A model generated the notes under the pieces. It was not told the DNA's origin and did not search any database. It worked only from the letters and a program-made list of their open reading frames with translations. The position numbers and the translations under genes are program-made. A DNA stretch of 64,000 nucleotides from Terebella lapidaria (lineage: Eukaryota > Annelida > Polychaeta > Terebellida > Terebellidae), in contig OX424564.1 in assembly GCA_949152475.1 (NCBI GenBank), positions 2,542,001 to 2,606,000 of the forward strand, read 5' to 3'. Shown one piece after another: positions 62,820-64,000 of the stretch (its first letter is position 1; each line of letters begins with the position of its first letter).

Positions 62820-63345
62820 GTGCTTCAGGGGTTATAAATATTCTGAAGCCGTCTTGTTCAGTGGAGTTGTCTCAAGTGCTGGCAAGGCGAGAGGACGATG
62901 GAGGGCTCGGCCATGAGCTTTACGTCCCTACTCACCGGCTAAGGCCCGCGAGGGCCCTGGGGACGATTCCCATAGGGGGCCCAGGAAGGGGACCGTGATG
63001 ATTCGGGGCTCGTCCCTGTGATCACCGGTCTCTCACCCTGGGATGGTGCGACACAGGCTCTGGCAGACTGTCCAGGGTTATGATCCCTGCGGCAGTGCCG
63101 TCGGCGAGCCGGCCACAGTTAACACCATGGTGATGATCCAGTATCCGAGCGGTGTCCGTATGTCTGGGCTTGCTAGGGGGCTGCTACCTGATTAACGTTT
63201 CTGAAGTAGATACTGCGCCCGCAGTGACCCTCGGTGAGCGGAATATCCGCGAGGATCCGGGATAGCGGGCGTGTGTCTGCCATGACTCCCTGAGCGGCTT
63301 ATCCGCGAGGATCCGGGATAGCGGACGACGTCAAACTTTACATAT
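62820..63345 (-). repeat. GC-rich dispersed repeat, copy 2 (inverted relative to 37690-38215)
   Basis: Its complement aligns with 37690-38215. It holds an internal direct repeat of GCGAGGATCCGGGATAGCGG (near 63248 and 63305). No protein is recognised in any frame. The remaining sequence to 64000 shows no gene I can support. Confidence 0.6.
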
Positions 63346-64000
63346 TGATAAAGCCTGGACCACTCGAGGCGAGTGCTTTACATCTGCATCCGGTATATCA
63401 TGTGACATTTTGATTCATGTCAAAAAAAAGTAGTGTGGTGACCAGTGACAAGGTGTATATATCATAATTATTGTAAGTTTGCATTATGATATGGTCTTAT
63501 GTTGCCCATGGTGTGACCAGTGCCAGAGGCCTGGCACTTGGGGTTCTGATGGTCCAGTGGATCTGGACATGTGATAGGCCCCTGAATCAATGTGCTGAGG
63601 TAGGTACACATTTTGGGTCATTAGAGGCTCAGACACCAGACCATGAAGGTCACTTAATTCTCCATGAAGATAGTATGTTTTACCAAAACTTATAGCTACC
63701 TTTAAGAAATTCTATATACGTCATCATGATCTGATTGATAAATACACCAAATCCATGACTGCCATACAACTAGATCTATTTTCATGTTAATTTTTAGGAA
63801 TTCATGACGAGTGCCACTAGTGAGGCAGGAAATATTTACTCTTTCCGGAACACCTGATTTCACTCCCTATATGGCCATTTTTGGTGGTTAATGAGTTTCC
63901 CTGTCATTTTTGTTTTCTCTCACTCTGTACATGTATGCCTGATATGACTTTCTCTCCCCGGACTATGAGATTGGATAACGGACCCTGTTTTGTTCGCTCG

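Overview
The window looks like nuclear DNA of a marine invertebrate animal, probably an amphioxus-like or other invertebrate deuterostome, or a lophotrochozoan; I cannot fix the species. The evidence is a set of split, animal-type genes with short introns (about 80-1000 bp), GT-AG splice sites, one predicted U12-type AT-AC intron, AATAAA signals, an L2-type LINE, a Ty3/gypsy-like LTR element, and many short inverted-repeat transposons in AT-rich spacers. I rebuilt the gene models by hand from splice sites and reading phase. Every exon's length agrees with the phases of its neighbours.

Left part (1-11.2 kb): one minus-strand gene runs off the left edge. Its N-terminal half has C2H2-like zinc fingers, a SWIM-like CxCxnCxH motif and the region found in HMGXB3-type proteins. 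The same coding exon that ends this region also carries the Cys box of a ubiquitin-specific protease (USP, peptidase C19), so the fusion does not depend on joining separate exons. From 11.2 to 20.4 kb there is repeat-rich spacer: several MITEs, a ~150-bp tandem array, a 58-bp promoter-like cassette, ~130-bp GGTCA-rich modules, and an intronless SGNH-hydrolase-like reading frame. From 20.4 to 25.4 kb a ~63-bp minisatellite is interrupted by an LTR retroelement fossil.

Middle part (26.5-44 kb): a plus-strand 18-exon gene encodes seven mind-bomb-type repeats, each made by an exon pair, and a C-terminal RING finger. A nearly pristine L2 LINE sits inside its exon 13 with a 5-bp target duplication, so the allele in this window should not make the normal protein unless the insert is removed from the mRNA. 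Downstream come an intronless gene for the Arp2/3 subunit ARPC1 and a two-exon NOP10 gene with a MITE hairpin in its 3' UTR.

Right part (44.7-62.1 kb): two minus-strand genes, a nine-coding-exon TRIM protein (RING, two B-boxes, coiled coil, SPRY-like domain) and a 16-exon SLC9A8 (NHE8) sodium/proton exchanger. The exchanger has the predicted AT-AC intron and a palindromic MITE inserted at the splice donor of exon 2. The last 1.9 kb holds a GC-rich repeat that matches, in inverted orientation, one at 37.7-38.2 kb.

Three of the six host genes belong to ubiquitin chemistry (a USP fusion and two RING proteins), but nothing in the sequence shows that they work together.
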